A stretch of DNA of 64,000 nucleotides. It comes from Pseudomonas putida (GTDB lineage: Bacteria; Pseudomonadota; Gammaproteobacteria; Pseudomonadales; Pseudomonadaceae). This document shows, piece after piece, positions 50,926 through 60,167 of the stretch; the stretch's first letter is position 1; each line of letters starts with the position of its first letter. The position numbers were made by a program, and so were the translations under genes. Below the pieces are notes generated by a model. That model was given only the letters and a program-made list of their open reading frames with translations. It was not told the DNA's origin and searched no databases. The stretch is taken from positions 868,001 through 932,000 of the forward strand of contig CP163498.1 of NCBI GenBank assembly GCA_041071465.1, given 5' to 3'.

Positions 50926-52260
50926 ATGTTTCAACTGCCCAAAACCTGTTACATCGGCCTTGCCCTTGGCGCCTTGGCGACACCCGCCAGCGCCAGCGAA
51001 ATGTTCGCCAGCGACTCCCCGTGGATGCTCGGAGACTGGGGCGGCACCCGTAGCCAATTACTGGAACAGGGCTACGACTTTACCCTCGGCTATACCGGCG
51101 AGATGGGCAGCAACCTGCACGGCGGTTACGACCACGACCGTACCGCGCGCTACAGCGACCAGTTCACCTTTGGCAGCCACCTGGACCTGGAAAAGATCCT
51201 CGGCTGGCACGCCACCGAATTCCAGCTGACCGTCACCGAACGCCACGGCGACAACATCAGCAACGACCGCATCAACGACCCGCGCGTTGGCGGTTTCACC
51301 TCGGCCCAGGAAGTCTGGGGCCGCGGTGAAACCTGGCGGCTGACGCAGATGTGGATCAAGCAGAAGTACTTCGATGGCGCGCTGGATGTGAAATTCGGCC
51401 GCTTCGGTGAAGGCGAGGACTTCAACAGCTTCCCTTGCGACTTCCAGAACCTGGCCTTCTGCGGCTCGCAGGTGGGCAACTGGGTGGGTGGCATCTGGTA
51501 CAACTGGCCAGTCAGCCAGTGGGCCTTGCGCGTGCGCTACAACCTCACCCCTGAGCTGTACGCCCAGGTCGGCGTATTCGAGCAAAACCCCTCCAACCTC
51601 GAATCGGGCAATGGCTTCAAGCTCAGCGGCAGCGGCACCCAGGGCGCGGTAATGCCGGTCGAACTGGTATGGAGCCCGCGTATCCAAGGCCTGAAAGGGG
51701 AATATCGCGCCGGCTACTACTACAGTAATGCCAAGGCACAAGATGTTCTCAAGGACAGCAACGGTCAGCCGGCAGCCCTCAGCGGCGCCGCCTACCGCAG
51801 CAGCTCGAGCAAGCACGGCTTGTGGCTCGGCGCCCAGCAGCAGGTGACCTCGCTGGCGTCCGACCAGTCGCGTGGGCTGAGCCTGTTCGCCAACGCCACG
51901 GTGCACGACAAGAAGACCAATGCCATCGACAACTATGTACAGACAGGGCTGGTATACAAAGGGCCCTTCGACGCCCGCGCCAAGGACGACATCGGTTTCG
52001 CCCTGGCCCGTGTGCACGTCAACCCTGCCTACCGCAAGAACGCCCGCCTGGCCAACCAGGCTGCCGGCCTCGACGACTACGACAACCCCGGCTTCCTGCC
52101 CGTGCAGGACACCGAATACAGCGCCGAGCTGTATTACGGCATCCATTTGGCCGACTGGCTCACGGTACGCCCCAACCTGCAGTACATCCGCCACCCGGGC
52201 GGGGTGTCGCAGGTCGATGGCGCCCTGATCGGCGGCCTGAAGATCCAAAGCAGTTTCTAA
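50926..52260 (+). CDS. oprB: Carbohydrate-selective porin OprB
   Basis: Outer-membrane porin of 444 residues for glucose and other sugars. Signal peptide ends at ATPASA (residues 18-23). The OprB opening is SPWMLGDWGGTRSQLLEQGYDF, and the last residue is Phe (KIQSSF), usual for porins. It is 29 bases before gcd, so glucose entry and oxidation are expressed together. The long spacer upstream (218 bases) has AT-rich promoter-like sequence. Confidence 0.93.
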   Translation: MFQLPKTCYIGLALGALATPASASEMFASDSPWMLGDWGGTRSQLLEQGYDFTLGYTGEMGSNLHGGYDHDRTARYSDQFTFGSHLDLEKILGWHATEFQLTVTERHGDNISNDRINDPRVGGFTSAQEVWGRGETWRLTQMWIKQKYFDGALDVKFGRFGEGEDFNSFPCDFQNLAFCGSQVGNWVGGIWYNWPVSQWALRVRYNLTPELYAQVGVFEQNPSNLESGNGFKLSGSGTQGAVMPVELVWSPRIQGLKGEYRAGYYYSNAKAQDVLKDSNGQPAALSGAAYRSSSSKHGLWLGAQQQVTSLASDQSRGLSLFANATVHDKKTNAIDNYVQTGLVYKGPFDARAKDDIGFALARVHVNPAYRKNARLANQAAGLDDYDNPGFLPVQDTEYSAELYYGIHLADWLTVRPNLQYIRHPGGVSQVDGALIGGLKIQSSF

Positions 52261-52289
52261 CCCTTTCTTGACCTGACGGAGAACCTACG

Positions 52290-54701
52290 ATGAGCACTGA
52301 AGGTGCCAACCAAGGAAGCCGCTGGCTACCGCGCCTGATTGGCGCGCTGCTGTTGCTGATGGGCCTGGCCCTGCTGGCTGGCGGTATCAAGCTGAGCCAG
52401 CTGGGCGGATCGCTGTACTACCTGATCGCCGGTATCGGCTTTGCCCTTTCGGGCATCCTGCTGCTGGCCCAGCGCCGCATCGCCCTGGGCCTGTATGGCC
52501 TGGTGCTGTTGGGCAGCACCGTGTGGGCCCTGCTCGAGGTAGGCCTGGACTGGTGGCAACTGGTACCGCGCCTGGCTATCTGGTTCGCCATCGGCGTGGT
52601 GCTGCTGCTGCCGTGGGCACGTCGCCCGCTGATCGGCCCAGCCAGCAAAGCCAATACAGCACTGCTCAGCGTGGCAGTGGTCGCTTCGGGCGCTTGCGCG
52701 CTGGGCAGCCAGTTCACCCACCCCGGTGAAGTGTTCGGCGAACTGGGCCGCGAAAGCAGCGAAATGGCCAGCGCCGCCCCGGCGATGCCCGACGGCGAAT
52801 GGCAGGCCTATGGCCGCACCGAACATGGCGACCGCTACTCGCCACTGCGCCAGATCACCCCGCAGAACGCCTACCGCCTGGAAGAAGCCTGGCGTATTCG
52901 CACCGGCGACCTGCCGACCGAAAACGACCCGGTGGAGCTGACCAACCAGAACACCCCGCTGAAGGTCAACGGCATGCTCTACGCCTGCACCGCGCACAGC
53001 CGCCTGCTGGCCCTGGACCCGGACACCGGCGCGGAAATCTGGCGCTACGACCCACAGGTCAAGAGCCCGACCGGCACGTTCAAGGGCTTTGCCCACATGA
53101 CCTGCCGTGGTGTTTCGTACTATGACGAAAACCGCTACGTCAGTCGCGACGGCAGCCCAGCGCCGAAAATTACCGAGGCCGGCCAAGCCGTGGCCCAGGC
53201 CTGCCCGCGCCGCCTGTACCTGCCTACCGCAGATGCCCGCCTGATCGCCATCAACGCCGACAACGGCAAGGTCTGCGAAGGCTTCGCCAACCAGGGTGTG
53301 ATCGATCTCACCACCGGCATCGGGCCGTTCACTGCCGGCGGCTATTACTCCACCTCGCCTGCCGCGGTCACCCGTGACCTGGTAATCATCGGAGGCCACG
53401 TCACCGACAACGAGTCGACCAACGAGCCGTCCGGGGTGATCCGCGCCTACGACGTGCACGATGGCCACCTGGTGTGGAACTGGGACAGCAACAACCCGGA
53501 CGACACCAAGCCATTGGCTGCCGGCAAAATGTACAGCCGCAACTCGGCCAACATGTGGTCAATCGCCAGCGTCGACGAAGACCTTGGCATGATCTACCTG
53601 CCGCTGGGCAACCAGACCCCGGACCAGTGGGGCGCCAACCGCACTCCAGGTGCCGAGAAGTACAGCGCCGGCGTAGTCGCCCTTGACCTGGCCACCGGCA
53701 AGGCGCGCTGGAACTACCAGTTCACCCATCACGACCTGTGGGACATGGACGTCGGCAGCCAGCCGACCCTGGTGCACCTGAAGACCGACGATGGCGTGAA
53801 ACCGGCGATCATCGTACCGACCAAGCAAGGCAGCCTGTACGTGCTCGACCGCCGCGACGGTACGCCGATTGTGCCGATCCGCGAAATCCCTACCCCACAG
53901 GGTGCGGTGAAAGGCGACCACACCTCGCCGACTCAAGCCCGCTCCGACCTCAACCTGCTCGGCCCAGAGCTGACCGAACAGGCCATGTGGGGCGCTACGC
54001 CGTTCGACCAGATGCTGTGCCGCATCCAGTTCCGCGAACTGCGCTACGAAGGCCAGTACACCCCGCCATCCGAACAGGGTTCGCTGATTTATCCGGGCAA
54101 CGTGGGTGTATTCAACTGGGGCAGCGTGTCGGTCGACCCGGTGCGCCAGTTGCTGTTCACCTCGCCCAACTACATGGCATTCGTGTCGAAGATGGTCCCC
54201 CGCGAGCAGGTAGCCGAAGGCAGCAAGCGCGAAAGCGAGACCAGCGGCGTGCAGCCCAATACCGGCGCGCCGTACGCGGTGACCATGCACCCGTTCATGT
54301 CGCCGCTGGGCGTACCGTGCCAAGCCCCGGCCTGGGGCTATGTCGCCGCCATCGACCTGTTCACCAACAAGGTGGTGTGGAAGCACAAGAACGGCACCAC
54401 CCGCGACAGCACCCCGGTACCGATCGGCCTGCCGGTTGGCGTGCCGAGCATGGGCGGTTCGATCGTCACTGCTGGTGGCGTCGGCTTCCTCAGCGGCACC
54501 CTCGACCAGTACCTGCGTGCCTATGACGTGAACAACGGCAAGGAACTGTGGAGTGCCCGCCTGCCAGCGGGTGGCCAGGCCACTCCGATGAGCTACACCG
54601 GCAAGGATGGCAAGCAGTATGTGCTGGTGACCGCCGGCGGCCATGGCTCGCTGGGTACCAAAATGGGCGATTACATCATCGCTTACAAACTCGCTGAGTA
54701 A
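52290..54701 (+). CDS. gcd: PQQ-dependent glucose dehydrogenase, membrane-bound
   Basis: Quinoprotein of 803 residues that oxidises glucose to gluconate in the periplasm. The N-terminal ~150 residues form four to five membrane helices (LLLMGLALLAGGIKLSQLGG, LYGLVLLGSTVWALLEVG), followed by an eight-bladed PQQ propeller. Signature stretches are MPDGEWQAYGRTEHGDRYSPL, HDLWDMDVGSQPTLV, DRRDGTPIVPIREIPTP and ANGVGFLSGTLDQYLRA-like text. The start has GGAGAACCTACG upstream. It forms an operon with oprB. Confidence 0.97.
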   Translation: MSTEGANQGSRWLPRLIGALLLLMGLALLAGGIKLSQLGGSLYYLIAGIGFALSGILLLAQRRIALGLYGLVLLGSTVWALLEVGLDWWQLVPRLAIWFAIGVVLLLPWARRPLIGPASKANTALLSVAVVASGACALGSQFTHPGEVFGELGRESSEMASAAPAMPDGEWQAYGRTEHGDRYSPLRQITPQNAYRLEEAWRIRTGDLPTENDPVELTNQNTPLKVNGMLYACTAHSRLLALDPDTGAEIWRYDPQVKSPTGTFKGFAHMTCRGVSYYDENRYVSRDGSPAPKITEAGQAVAQACPRRLYLPTADARLIAINADNGKVCEGFANQGVIDLTTGIGPFTAGGYYSTSPAAVTRDLVIIGGHVTDNESTNEPSGVIRAYDVHDGHLVWNWDSNNPDDTKPLAAGKMYSRNSANMWSIASVDEDLGMIYLPLGNQTPDQWGANRTPGAEKYSAGVVALDLATGKARWNYQFTHHDLWDMDVGSQPTLVHLKTDDGVKPAIIVPTKQGSLYVLDRRDGTPIVPIREIPTPQGAVKGDHTSPTQARSDLNLLGPELTEQAMWGATPFDQMLCRIQFRELRYEGQYTPPSEQGSLIYPGNVGVFNWGSVSVDPVRQLLFTSPNYMAFVSKMVPREQVAEGSKRESETSGVQPNTGAPYAVTMHPFMSPLGVPCQAPAWGYVAAIDLFTNKVVWKHKNGTTRDSTPVPIGLPVGVPSMGGSIVTAGGVGFLSGTLDQYLRAYDVNNGKELWSARLPAGGQATPMSYTGKDGKQYVLVTAGGHGSLGTKMGDYIIAYKLAE

Positions 54702-54733
54702 ACCTTTGTTGCGGCAGTGAACGCACTGCCGCA

Positions 54734-54807
54734 TTCGCGGGCAAGCCCGCTCCTACAGATACCGTGCTCTACCTGTGGGGGCGGGCTTGCCCGCGAAGAG
54801 GCCGGCA
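54734..54807. repeat. Paired REP elements between gcd and lon
   Basis: TTCGCGGGCAAGCCCGCTCC is followed by GGGGGCGGGCTTGCCCGCGAA, an inverted pair with CTACAG and CTGTGG flanks. It forms a large hairpin (BIME-like). Confidence 0.82.
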
Positions 54808-54911
54808 CAGGCCAGCCAAGATGAAACCCCTCCCCCGCTGCCTTCGTCTACCATTGAAACCCATCCCCCCCCGCCCCATCTAAGCACCATAGTCATTTAC
54901 GCAGGTGCCCC

Positions 54912-57329
54912 ATGAGCGACCAGCAGGATTTCCCGGAACACCCCGACGAACACAGCGAAGTCGAACACACCACCCAGGCCGATACCAGCCACGCCCTCGC
55001 CCTGCCCGGCCAGCAACTGCCGGACAAGGTCTATGTGATCCCGATCCACAACCGCCCGTTCTTCCCGGCCCAGGTACTGCCGGTCATCGTCAACGAAGAA
55101 CCCTGGGCCGAAACCCTCGACCTGGTCGCCAAGTCACCGGACCACTGCCTGGCGCTGTTCTTCATGGACACCCCGCCAGAAGACCACCGTCACTTCGACA
55201 CCTCGGCGCTGCCGCAGTACGGCACGCTGGTCAAGGTGCACCATGCCAGCCGCGAAAACGGCAAGCTGCAGTTCGTCGCCCAGGGCCTGACGCGGGTACG
55301 CATCCGCACCTGGCTCAAGCACCATCGCCCGCCCTACCTGGTCGAAGTCGAATACCCACGCCAGCCCACCGAGCCGACCGACGAGGTCAAGGCCTACGGT
55401 ATGGCACTGATCAATGCGATCAAAGAATTGCTACCGCTCAATCCGCTCTACAGCGAAGAGCTCAAGAACTACCTCAACCGCTTCAGCCCCAATGACCCCT
55501 CACCCCTCACCGACTTCGCCGCGGCACTGACCTCTGCCACTGGCAGCCAGCTGCAAGAAGTGCTCGACTGCGTGCCCATGCTCAAACGCATGGAAAAGGT
55601 CCTGCCGATGTTGCGCAAGGAAGTGGAAGTCGCACGCCTGCAGAACGAGATCTCGGCCGAGGTCAATCGGCAGATCGGCGAGCACCAGCGCGAATTCTTC
55701 CTCAAGGAACAGCTCAAAGTCATCCAGCAGGAACTGGGCCTGACCAAGGACGACCGCAGCGCCGACCTCGAACAGTTCGAGCAACGCCTGGAGGGCAAGA
55801 CACTGCCGGCCCAGGCGCGCAAGCGCATCGACGAAGAGATGGGCAAACTGGCCATCCTCGAAACCGGCTCGCCCGAATACGCCGTCACCCGCAACTACCT
55901 CGAGTGGGCCACCGCCCTGCCGTGGGGCGTGTACGGCAAGGACAAGCTCGACCTCAAGCATGCGCGTAAAGTGCTCGACCAGTACCACGCCGGCCTGGAC
56001 GACATCAAGGAGCGCATCCTCGAGTTCCTCGCCGTGGGCGCCTGGAAAGGCGAAATCAGCGGCTCGATCGTGCTGCTGGTGGGCCCGCCCGGTGTGGGCA
56101 AGACCAGTATCGGCAAATCCATCGCCGAGTCGCTCGGGCGGCCGTTCTACCGTTTCAGCGTTGGCGGCATGCGTGACGAAGCCGAAATCAAGGGCCATCG
56201 CCGCACCTACATCGGCGCCCAGCCCGGCAAGCTGGTGCAGGCCCTGAAAGACGTCGAAGTGATGAACCCGGTGATCATGCTCGACGAGATCGACAAGATG
56301 GGCCAGAGCTACCAGGGCGACCCGGCTTCGGCATTGTTGGAAACCCTCGACCCGGAGCAGAACGTCGACTTCCTCGACCACTATCTCGACCTGCGCCTGG
56401 ACCTGTCCAAGGTGCTGTTCGTGTGCACCGCCAACACCCTCGACTCGATCCCCGGGCCGTTGCTCGACCGCATGGAAGTGATCCGCCTGTCCGGCTACAT
56501 CACCGAAGAAAAGCTGGCCATCGCCAAACGCCACCTGTGGCCCAAACAGCTGGAAAAGGCTGGCGTTTCCAAGACCAGCCTCAGCATCAATGACAGCGCC
56601 CTGCGCCTGGTGATCGACGGCTATGCCCGCGAGGCCGGCGTTCGCCAGTTGGAGAAGCAATTGGGCAAGCTGGTGCGCAAGGCCGTGGTCAAGCTGCTGG
56701 AAGCCCCCGAAACCAAGCTGAAGATTGGCACCAAGGACCTGGAGGCAGCACTGGGTAAACCGGTGTTCCGCAGCGAACAGGTACTGGCTGGCAAAGGCGT
56801 GATCACCGGCCTGGCCTGGACCAGCATGGGCGGCGCCACACTGCCGATCGAAGCGACCCGCATCCACACCCTCAACCGGGGCTTCAAGCTGACCGGCAAG
56901 CTGGGGGACGTGATGAAGGAATCTGCCGAAATTGCCTACAGCTACGTCAGTTCCAACCTCAAGCAGTTTGGGGGTGACCCAAGCTTCTTCAACGAAGCGT
57001 TCATCCATTTGCACGTCCCCGAAGGTGCTACGCCCAAGGACGGCCCGAGTGCAGGCATCACCATGGCCAGTGCTTTGCTTTCACTAGCCCGCGACCAGTC
57101 TCCGAAAAAAGGTGTGGCCATGACCGGCGAGCTGACACTTACCGGCCAGGTGCTGCCAATTGGCGGTGTGCGCGAGAAGGTGATTGCGGCGCGGCGGCAG
57201 AAGATTTTCGAACTGATTCTTCCGGAGCCTAACCGCGGCGACTTCGAAGAACTGCCGGACTACCTGCGTGAAGGCCTGACAGTGCATTTCGCCAAGCGTT
57301 TCGCCGACGTGGCCAAAGTCCTGTTCTGA
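54912..57329 (+). CDS. lon: ATP-dependent Lon protease (second Lon, Lon-2 type)
   Basis: Cytoplasmic AAA+ serine protease of 805 residues. The N-terminal domain is LPDKVYVIPIHNRPFFPAQV. AAA+ Walker A is GPPGVGKTS near residue 395, Walker B is VIMLDEIDKMG. The proteolytic Ser is in KDGPSAGITM near residue 713 and the Lys in IGGVREKVIAA near 756. The long acidic start MSDQQDFPEHPDEHSEVE is typical of the second Pseudomonas Lon. In P. putida this gene follows gcd, as here (from memory). Confidence 0.95.
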   Translation: MSDQQDFPEHPDEHSEVEHTTQADTSHALALPGQQLPDKVYVIPIHNRPFFPAQVLPVIVNEEPWAETLDLVAKSPDHCLALFFMDTPPEDHRHFDTSALPQYGTLVKVHHASRENGKLQFVAQGLTRVRIRTWLKHHRPPYLVEVEYPRQPTEPTDEVKAYGMALINAIKELLPLNPLYSEELKNYLNRFSPNDPSPLTDFAAALTSATGSQLQEVLDCVPMLKRMEKVLPMLRKEVEVARLQNEISAEVNRQIGEHQREFFLKEQLKVIQQELGLTKDDRSADLEQFEQRLEGKTLPAQARKRIDEEMGKLAILETGSPEYAVTRNYLEWATALPWGVYGKDKLDLKHARKVLDQYHAGLDDIKERILEFLAVGAWKGEISGSIVLLVGPPGVGKTSIGKSIAESLGRPFYRFSVGGMRDEAEIKGHRRTYIGAQPGKLVQALKDVEVMNPVIMLDEIDKMGQSYQGDPASALLETLDPEQNVDFLDHYLDLRLDLSKVLFVCTANTLDSIPGPLLDRMEVIRLSGYITEEKLAIAKRHLWPKQLEKAGVSKTSLSINDSALRLVIDGYAREAGVRQLEKQLGKLVRKAVVKLLEAPETKLKIGTKDLEAALGKPVFRSEQVLAGKGVITGLAWTSMGGATLPIEATRIHTLNRGFKLTGKLGDVMKESAEIAYSYVSSNLKQFGGDPSFFNEAFIHLHVPEGATPKDGPSAGITMASALLSLARDQSPKKGVAMTGELTLTGQVLPIGGVREKVIAARRQKIFELILPEPNRGDFEELPDYLREGLTVHFAKRFADVAKVLF

Positions 57330-57334
57330 CCTGC

Positions 57335-57372
57335 GCCGGCCTCATCGCGACCAAGCCCGCGATGAGGCCGGC
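57335..57372 (+). repeat. Perfect REP-like inverted repeat after lon
   Basis: GCCGGCCTCATCGCG and CGCGATGAGGCCGGC, 15-base arms with an 8-base loop. It may also serve as terminator, though no T run follows. Confidence 0.8.
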
Positions 57373-57437
57373 ACTGACAACACAAAACCTATCGGTCATC
57401 GGTTATCCTCAGGGCATCGTCAGTCCCCGGAGCCAAC

Positions 57438-57830
57438 ATGACCGCCCCTCGTCTGCTCGTTCCCCTGAGCTTCGCCCTGCTTTCTGCCTGCACACATCAA
57501 CCTTCGCAGCCCGTCGATCTGGACGCGGAAAGCGAGTGCCCCAAGCGCCTGCAAGTCGGCCAGATCCTGACCCTGACCCTGCCCAGCAACCCCTCCACCG
57601 GCTACCGCTGGCGTGTTCAGGATGCAGCCTCAAGCGTGCTGCACAGCGTCGGCTCAGAGGTGTACAGTGCCCCGGAAGAAGAGGGTGTGGTCGGCAGCGC
57701 CGGTGTCTCCACCTGGCGCTTCCAAGCCAGCAACAGCGGGGATGCCCAACTGGTTCTGACCTACCAGCAGCCTTGGGCTGCTGATGTCGCACCCGTGCAG
57801 ACCTTCGACTGCAAGATTATCGTCCGCTAA
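57438..57830 (+). CDS. Chagasin-like cysteine peptidase inhibitor lipoprotein (I42)
   Basis: This 130-residue lipoprotein has a lipobox, LLSAC (Cys about residue 18). The inhibitor loop motif NPSTGYRW, typical of chagasin family I42, is near residue 52, and other loops are VVGSAGVSTWRF and TYQQPWA. It would sit in the envelope and block papain-like cysteine peptidases, perhaps of hosts or predators. It is the last gene before the toxin pair, which is convergent with it. Confidence 0.87.
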   Translation: MTAPRLLVPLSFALLSACTHQPSQPVDLDAESECPKRLQVGQILTLTLPSNPSTGYRWRVQDAASSVLHSVGSEVYSAPEEEGVVGSAGVSTWRFQASNSGDAQLVLTYQQPWAADVAPVQTFDCKIIVR

Positions 57831-57836
57831 GGGCGA

Positions 57837-58772
57837 TCAACTGCGGTCATACATCAGTTGCACCGCTTTCAGGTATTCGCAGAGCTCTTTCAGCGCGACC
57901 GTGGCGGTGTCCAAGTCCATCGTCGCGCTGAGTTTTACGGCCCGAGCCTGCCACTCCAGCTCCACCTTGCGAAGCTCGTGCAGCCAGTCATTCTTCAGTG
58001 GTTCGACACCTGACAAAGCCTTGACCGCTTCCAACTCATCCCGCGCCGTTTGCAGGGGGCGCTGCACCTGCCGTTGGTCACCCAGTGCTTCCTCGATTTT
58101 TTTATCAAGGCGAGCACGGGCCTCGCCCAGATCGCTGAATGTCCTGGCCCCTTCCAGCGCATCAGCGTGGCTGGCAAGCTTTTGCGCCACCGCCTTGAAC
58201 AAATTGGCGTCGAACTTAGGGTCTGTGATCAACCCCATTATCTGGTCAATTTCTTCATCACTTGGGATGAGCCCCTTCAGTGCACTGGCAACCGAAGGTT
58301 TTTCGAACAACTCGACAGCCTGGACGATATCCGCCCGTTGTTGTCGCAGTTGTACCAACCGTTGTTCGAACAAAGCAGACTGGGCTTCAAGGGTGGCCGT
58401 TTTTTCTGCCAACGCCTCCAAAGAGTCGACCATCGCCGATAATGAAAAAAGTTCCAACCGCAGATTTTTCCCGACCAGCCGCGCCTGATACTGGCTCAGG
58501 CGGTCCAGAACACTGGCCAGCCGTTGGTGATTATCGGTTCCTCCCTTACCCGGAATGAAATCACGGTCCTCCAGTAACGTGATACCCCCTATCAAACTCT
58601 CCTTGAATGCACGCTCTACAGCCAGCAACAGCACACGCAATTCATCCAATTGCTCGCGTGCCCCTGGAAGCACGTTCATCTCCCACCTTTCCAGGCGCTG
58701 AAATATTTGGCCCTGTGCTTTATGCATTCGCACAAAATCAGGCATGACGTTTTCAATATTGGCAACATCCAT
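57837..58772 (-). CDS. xaxB: Alpha-xenorhabdolysin family toxin, subunit B (XaxB/YaxB type)
   Basis: Second gene of a binary alpha-pore-forming toxin, 311 residues, almost wholly alpha-helical with long coiled coils (LFEQRLVQLRQQRADIVQAV, LGEARARLDKKIEEALG). In XaxAB/YaxAB, B inserts its membrane helices after activation by A. I chose the ATG at 58772 because GAGGA lies 9 bases before it and it starts 1 base after the A stop (TGACATG); frames to 58805 overlap A. The usual size is about 345-351, so this one is shorter. No signal peptide. Family call leans on the A partner and gene order. Confidence 0.78.
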   Translation of the reverse strand: MDVANIENVMPDFVRMHKAQGQIFQRLERWEMNVLPGAREQLDELRVLLLAVERAFKESLIGGITLLEDRDFIPGKGGTDNHQRLASVLDRLSQYQARLVGKNLRLELFSLSAMVDSLEALAEKTATLEAQSALFEQRLVQLRQQRADIVQAVELFEKPSVASALKGLIPSDEEIDQIMGLITDPKFDANLFKAVAQKLASHADALEGARTFSDLGEARARLDKKIEEALGDQRQVQRPLQTARDELEAVKALSGVEPLKNDWLHELRKVELEWQARAVKLSATMDLDTATVALKELCEYLKAVQLMYDRS

Positions 58773-58773
58773 G

Positions 58774-59965
58774 TCAAGCTTCCTCATATTCGTCAACCAG
58801 CTCATTGAACAGTTGGGACAGCGTGTGGCAGATATTTCCTATCTTGGCCCACGGTTTTATGACTTCGGAAAAATCATGCACGAAGGACTCGAGCTGGGTG
58901 ATCGTACCCAGTTCCTTGGCTTCACTGACCGAGGTACTGGCATACGAGGCAAGGAACAACCAGACATCGGCCAAGCGCTTGGTCGCCGCCGAAAGATCTT
59001 TGCATCTGAACTGCAAGTCCCTGACCAGCGTCGAAACGCGCTCGAAGTCTTTCAAGGCAGGCGCCACCATGGCCAACGCACGCGCCAGCTCATCGCGCTG
59101 TTCAATCAACGCATTCTTCGTGGCCCTGATGCGTTCCGCCTGGCTGCCGAAAACGCCCCCGGTGATAACCAGACCAATCGGCCCTAACACCATACCGGTG
59201 AACGCATAACCCACATTGGCATCGTACTCGGACTTCAATTGATCGATCTGCTCATCCCATTGATCGAGCTGCCTGCGTTTCTCCAGGGTTCCCTCATGGG
59301 ACACCTTCTCATCGAAGTGCTTCAGCAAGCGCCCCATGCGCGGTTTGAGCTCACGTTTTATTTCATTGTTGAACCAGTTGGCACGCGCATCGACATCATC
59401 GATTCGCCGCTGAGTGCTTTCGATTTCTCTGACCAGTTCAGTGATGCCAGGTGTGAGCAGGTTTGTGATCTGAGCTTGCTCTTCTTCACTGAACTCCTGC
59501 GTGTAGACATTACCCCCTTGCTCAGCCTTGCGCTTTTTTGAGTGCTGCGAAAACCTCGCTATTTTCAAGGTTATCCAGCAAGTTACCGCCGCGCTGCACC
59601 AGGCTTTCAGCAAACAATTCAATTTCAGGACCTAACTGCTTGATACTGCGCTCCAGTATGTCCCATTCATAGACATGCCGGTGCAACGCAACATAAAGGT
59701 CATTGACCATCGTCACATCAACCCCTAGAGCACCGTAGTCGACCTCCCGTTCAATCTCTGCCTGCGTACGGGGTAGCTGATTGACGACATTGACGTATTT
59801 CTTGATAGCTTTAAGGTTCTCGGCCGTCAGTAAACTTCCGATTTGCTGACTGTTGCCCATCCGATTTCCAAGAAATGAAAAGTAGCGCTCCGGCAGCATT
59901 TTCACCTTGGCCATGGGGTCAAGTTCATCTACGGGCAGCGCTTCCCACCCAGTCGTCACATTCAT
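58774..59965 (-). pseudogene. xaxA: Alpha-xenorhabdolysin family toxin, subunit A (XaxA/YaxA type), apparent frameshift
   Basis: First gene of the pair, about 396 residues when joined. The N-terminal part (59965-59522) has LLTAENLKAIKKYVNVVNQL and WDILERSIKQLGPEIELFAE. The rest continues in the next frame: the hydrophobic foot YAFTGMVLGPIGLVITGGVF, and the end DFSEVIKPWAKIGNICHTLS. From memory YaxA reads very similarly (FTGAIGG...AITGGIFGAKAE, VITPWQSVGDSARQL). One surplus base in 59526-59539 (T6 run, or CC) separates the frames. In XaxAB/YaxAB, A binds the membrane and recruits B. No signal peptide. Confidence 0.85.
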
Positions 59966-60167
59966 AGTTCAATCCATAAGGCCAATAAATTAATTGCACT
60001 CAAAGCTTCCACTTGAACCGTACTCAATTCATTAAGCGCTGTAACTTAACGCTGTGGGAAAGTTCTTTAACCTCGGCATGAACCTTCCGTCCCTGAGCAT
60101 TACCATGGCAAGATGCGTGGCCATTGGGATAAAATGCGCCCCCGTTTCACCCTGTATCGAGCCCGCC

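Noticed and set aside
58773..58805. XaxB starting at 58805 or 58787
   Set aside because: These would overlap the end of xaxA, and the ATG at 58772 has a good GAGGA site with 1-base spacing to the stop of A.
59522..59622. A separate third toxin gene starting at 59622
   Set aside because: The first 30 residues (MNCLLKAWCSAAVT) look like shadow translation of subunit A; homology to YaxA continues smoothly across the two frames.
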